64,000 nucleotides of DNA from Chitinophaga sp. Cy-1792 (GTDB lineage Bacteria > Bacteroidota > Bacteroidia > Chitinophagales > Chitinophagaceae), in assembly GCF_011752935.1 (NCBI RefSeq), contig NZ_VWWO01000001.1, positions 1,116,001 through 1,180,000 on the forward strand. The letters run 5' to 3'. The notes under the pieces were generated by a model that was not told where the DNA came from, ran no database searches, and worked only from the letters and a program-made list of their open reading frames with translations. The translations under genes and the position numbers were made by a program. This document shows positions 62,601 to 64,000 of the stretch, in pieces; position 1 is the stretch's first letter; each line of letters starts with the position of its first letter.

Positions 62601-64000
62601 AGCGTGACCTGATCAATGACCTGGTGAAGAATGCCTCCTGCAGTGATAATATCAGCCGTCCTACGGCAGATCAGCTGACTACCGCCGGTATGCAGCTTAA
62701 CTTTAATGTGACGCAGAAAGTCCTGCAACAAAATAATATGTCCTATATGGACCCTTCCAGTCCTGACAAGCAGAAGGCGCAGGATTCCGTTAATGCTAAT
62801 GTGCTGCGTGGTTATGAAGATAACTGTAAGGCCTATGCTACCATGTGGGTACAACAGCTGGCGCCTTGTAAATACAATCAGGCGGCATTAGACGAGATCA
62901 TTCCAAACCTGATTGCTGTATGTAAAAACGGTTCGGATGCGGACCATCCTATGGGCAGCAGCTCGCTGAAGGCGCCGGTAGCTGGTGTTGCAAACAGTTT
63001 CGAAGAAGTATTGGCGCAATACAATGCAGCCCATAATATCACTAATCCGCTGGAATGTAACAGCATGCTGATTACCTATCCGGCGCCATATGATAGGCAG
63101 CCTCCACTCACCAACAAGATCGTGGTTGGTAAACCTGAGCCCTGCGAATGTGAGCGGCTCAACGCTCTGTTCCAGGAATATACGTATACACGAACCAGTG
63201 CTGATGGGGATTTTTCCAATTACTTAAAGGTCAGAAAGAATATCAATCTGACTGGAGCGGAAATCAGCGACTTATTATACGCCTGTGGCACCACCGGTGG
63301 GTCTTGTAGATTTATGACCAAGCCGGTAAAACTCCCACCGGCATTACAATGTTATACCGCCCCTATTTGTGCTGGCTGCGACGCGATAAAATCAGCGGTA
63401 CTACAATATAATATGAAATACCCGGGCAATACTGCCGTAATGACTAGTGACAGTACCGACCTGGATAGCATACAGCTGCAGAAGAACAAACTCTTTGCAA
63501 CGTTTATGAACCGGGAGTTGAACACGCATAAATCGAGTGATGAGTTCCTGCACTTCATGGATACCTGTGCTACAAAAGTCAGCTGGGATTCGCTGATTTG
63601 TATCAGAGGGCGTAAAATAAATGGATATGTATTTGGTAGCCAGGATACGATCCAGCATATGGCTCCTACCTCAGATGGAGGGTATATCATGGCTGGTGCT
63701 ACGCCAGTAGGCAGTAGTACAGATGGTTACGTTATTAAGCTGGACCAGTTAGGAAATGTTCAATGGTCCAAGTCCTATGGGGGTGTTTATAATGACTGGT
63801 TCAGTGGTATACAGCAAACAGCCGATGGTGGCTATATTGCTGGTGGTGCTACCCGTTCTTATGGCACACCGGCTACCTCACAGATAATGAGGGCAATGAT
63901 CACCAAACTGGATGCAAATGGAAACGTACAATGGAATAGAACAATAAGTGAGGGTAGTGCCAATGGTGAGGACGTACGTAAATTAATCCAGACTTCCGAT
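59636..64000 (+). CDS. Second giant secreted protein, partial (right edge)
   Basis: An open frame of at least 1455 codons, cut by the window edge. It starts at ATG 59636, 4 bp after the LolA-like gene, with a signal peptide (RLKSGILILMILLMGISHQVVA). The N-terminal 600 residues or so are beta-rich and include LDYQGRPAISVMPAP and SYLDMHGRIIATAL, segments common to Bacteroidota DUF6443/Rhs-like proteins. A Cys-rich middle follows (CAPDCASC, CDDLCN). Near the visible end are repeats such as TSDGGYIMAGAT and TADGGYIAGGAT, typical of beta-propeller or surface repeats. Its C-terminus, where an Rhs core or toxin might lie, is outside the window. Confidence 0.8.
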   Translation, partial: MPLTKRLKSGILILMILLMGISHQVVAQHAPATVLKRILDGQKGQLATDSLSQVYDSVYFNAGLQPKLDTPYSVRNAVSLQLNEYSRNVLPGLFTAAVDVRIIYTRRDNQLDSIQRTLTINYDTTKAYTSRTSFMFSGAHNVTVRILHVDAPSNVVASLQVENMMEVSPTYKLSCTDDVVTAFTTVNPPNTDSTDEILVSWPVVLGADVYDLEWTYADSSVLADNKYGNPIDPLKLFYNSSTRVTITGNSYAIPLMYDSKGALFYRVRPVQEKAGGKRVEANWSSLQPTGLGRFDFVGHQRRMNWQSAISYAEDGKRKVVVNYFDGSLHNRQIVTKDNTSNNIIAAETLLDYQGRPAISVMPAPLLSNVLKYTPGLNHGINGANYDKDQYDKLDNPQDFQDASAAKMSTDAGANQYYSSQNPLKDQGFDRFLPDADGYAFSETEYMRDGTGRISRQGGVGRDFQLGSNHETKYFYGTPSQAELDAMFGTEAGENTHYFKNMVKDANGQLSVSYLDMHGRIIATALVGSPDSAQLRDIPEKKVYAISEVLSAPERNLVKDFSYTINTTKLVTVPGNYTFHYEVTHPQVQVGDCSTKYINTGFVTLPFDIEITISDGKGNKVFGGKPYRKFVSRGNAMIPSDDLQYDTIDFSLDLPIGSYQISKVARVNSRALDEWIQFYTNTAMSCLTLEDEINEWKGRYSDGVGNCAPDCASCRAAIGTFQDYRDNYYRYLPDGETPKSDAVLEKEFENLLHQCDDLCNLAGTDVDIRKAMLLDMTPPSGQYANLNISDNKYSIFYQENDQSVPVYQKAVINYGGTVFSNSTKNFVTPQQLSAAEFTEAFKSEWAEALLPYHPEYCKLMEFEKYKKSHSWDLTFEEVDTYDEAKAKGYLNPTANATAPFNTFPAVSAEADPVSTDFPTLRQQIESKMKNYVSNINLWAFATSTALCTQDDQSCLNSFSTAASAFDASKLCPGDLNTAWRTFRGLYLQVKRDLINDLVKNASCSDNISRPTADQLTTAGMQLNFNVTQKVLQQNNMSYMDPSSPDKQKAQDSVNANVLRGYEDNCKAYATMWVQQLAPCKYNQAALDEIIPNLIAVCKNGSDADHPMGSSSLKAPVAGVANSFEEVLAQYNAAHNITNPLECNSMLITYPAPYDRQPPLTNKIVVGKPEPCECERLNALFQEYTYTRTSADGDFSNYLKVRKNINLTGAEISDLLYACGTTGGSCRFMTKPVKLPPALQCYTAPICAGCDAIKSAVLQYNMKYPGNTAVMTSDSTDLDSIQLQKNKLFATFMNRELNTHKSSDEFLHFMDTCATKVSWDSLICIRGRKINGYVFGSQDTIQHMAPTSDGGYIMAGATPVGSSTDGYVIKLDQLGNVQWSKSYGGVYNDWFSGIQQTADGGYIAGGATRSYGTPATSQIMRAMITKLDANGNVQWNRTISEGSANGEDVRKLIQTSD

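Noticed and set aside
1..64000. CRISPR arrays, tRNA or rRNA genes, insertion sequences, phage genes
   Set aside because: No spaced direct repeats, no tRNA-like cloverleaf with TTCGAAT-type loop, and no transposase or integrase motifs were seen on either strand.

Overview
The window reads as chromosomal DNA of a Bacteroidota bacterium, most likely a Chitinophaga-like member of the Chitinophagaceae. The evidence is a SusC/SusD pair, an eukaryote-type IleRS with a GIHH signature, a one-cysteine DksA-like protein, DUF3078 and DUF2490 outer-membrane proteins, LytS/LytTR signalling, very large Rhs/SpvB-like secreted proteins, and promoters of the Bacteroidota type (TTTG, about 19 bp, TAnnTTTG) instead of -35/-10 boxes. 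Shine-Dalgarno sequences are mostly weak. No phage, integrase, insertion sequence, CRISPR array, rRNA or tRNA was recognised.

Layout. 1-16.6 kb is mostly housekeeping: a truncated secreted protein, ileS, a DksA-like protein with a histone-H1-like tail, a glycosyltransferase fused to a HAD domain, an MsbA-type exporter, rbfA, a LolC/E-type permease, the N-terminal half of a split transketolase, a WecA/TagO-type sugar-phosphate transferase, frr, an EamA permease, PPK2, mscL and a DUF3078 protein. 16.7-22.2 kb holds scpA overlapping an AraC regulator, then pirin, YceI, nitroreductase, OsmC and a second pirin. Both pirin promoters carry matching 21-bp-spaced direct repeats, so this looks like an AraC-controlled redox or electrophile-stress regulon. 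22.3-30.1 kb holds a HAD phosphatase, a coiled-coil protein, a sensor that stops after its dimerisation helices, a 2Fe-2S flavin reductase, dxs and a LytS/LytTR pair. 30.2-34.6 kb holds a GGGP-synthase-family gene and a B12-dependent ribonucleotide reductase with a perfect DnaA box in its upstream region.

34.6-37.5 kb contains two candidate small RNAs with promoter-like and terminator sequences, repeats, two long perfect hairpins, a secreted protein, a YcxB-like protein and a DUF2490 protein. 37.5-43.7 kb holds SusD and SusC (minus strand) and a divergent PRPP synthase. 43.9-47.1 kb is a run of small lipoproteins, membrane proteins and an ankyrin-repeat protein, mostly without recognisable family.

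47.5-64.0 kb (cut by the right edge) is the most unusual part. It is a five-gene operon encoding a coiled-coil/beta-barrel protein, a secreted beta-rich protein, a 2646-residue SpvB/Rhs-like protein with a PA14 domain, a LolA-like periplasmic protein, and a second giant protein of at least 1455 residues. It behaves as one transcription unit (gaps of 2-34 bp, one promoter) and is the best candidate here for a poorly described surface or secreted toxin-like system. The orphan genes just upstream could be associated immunity or accessory genes, but that is inference.
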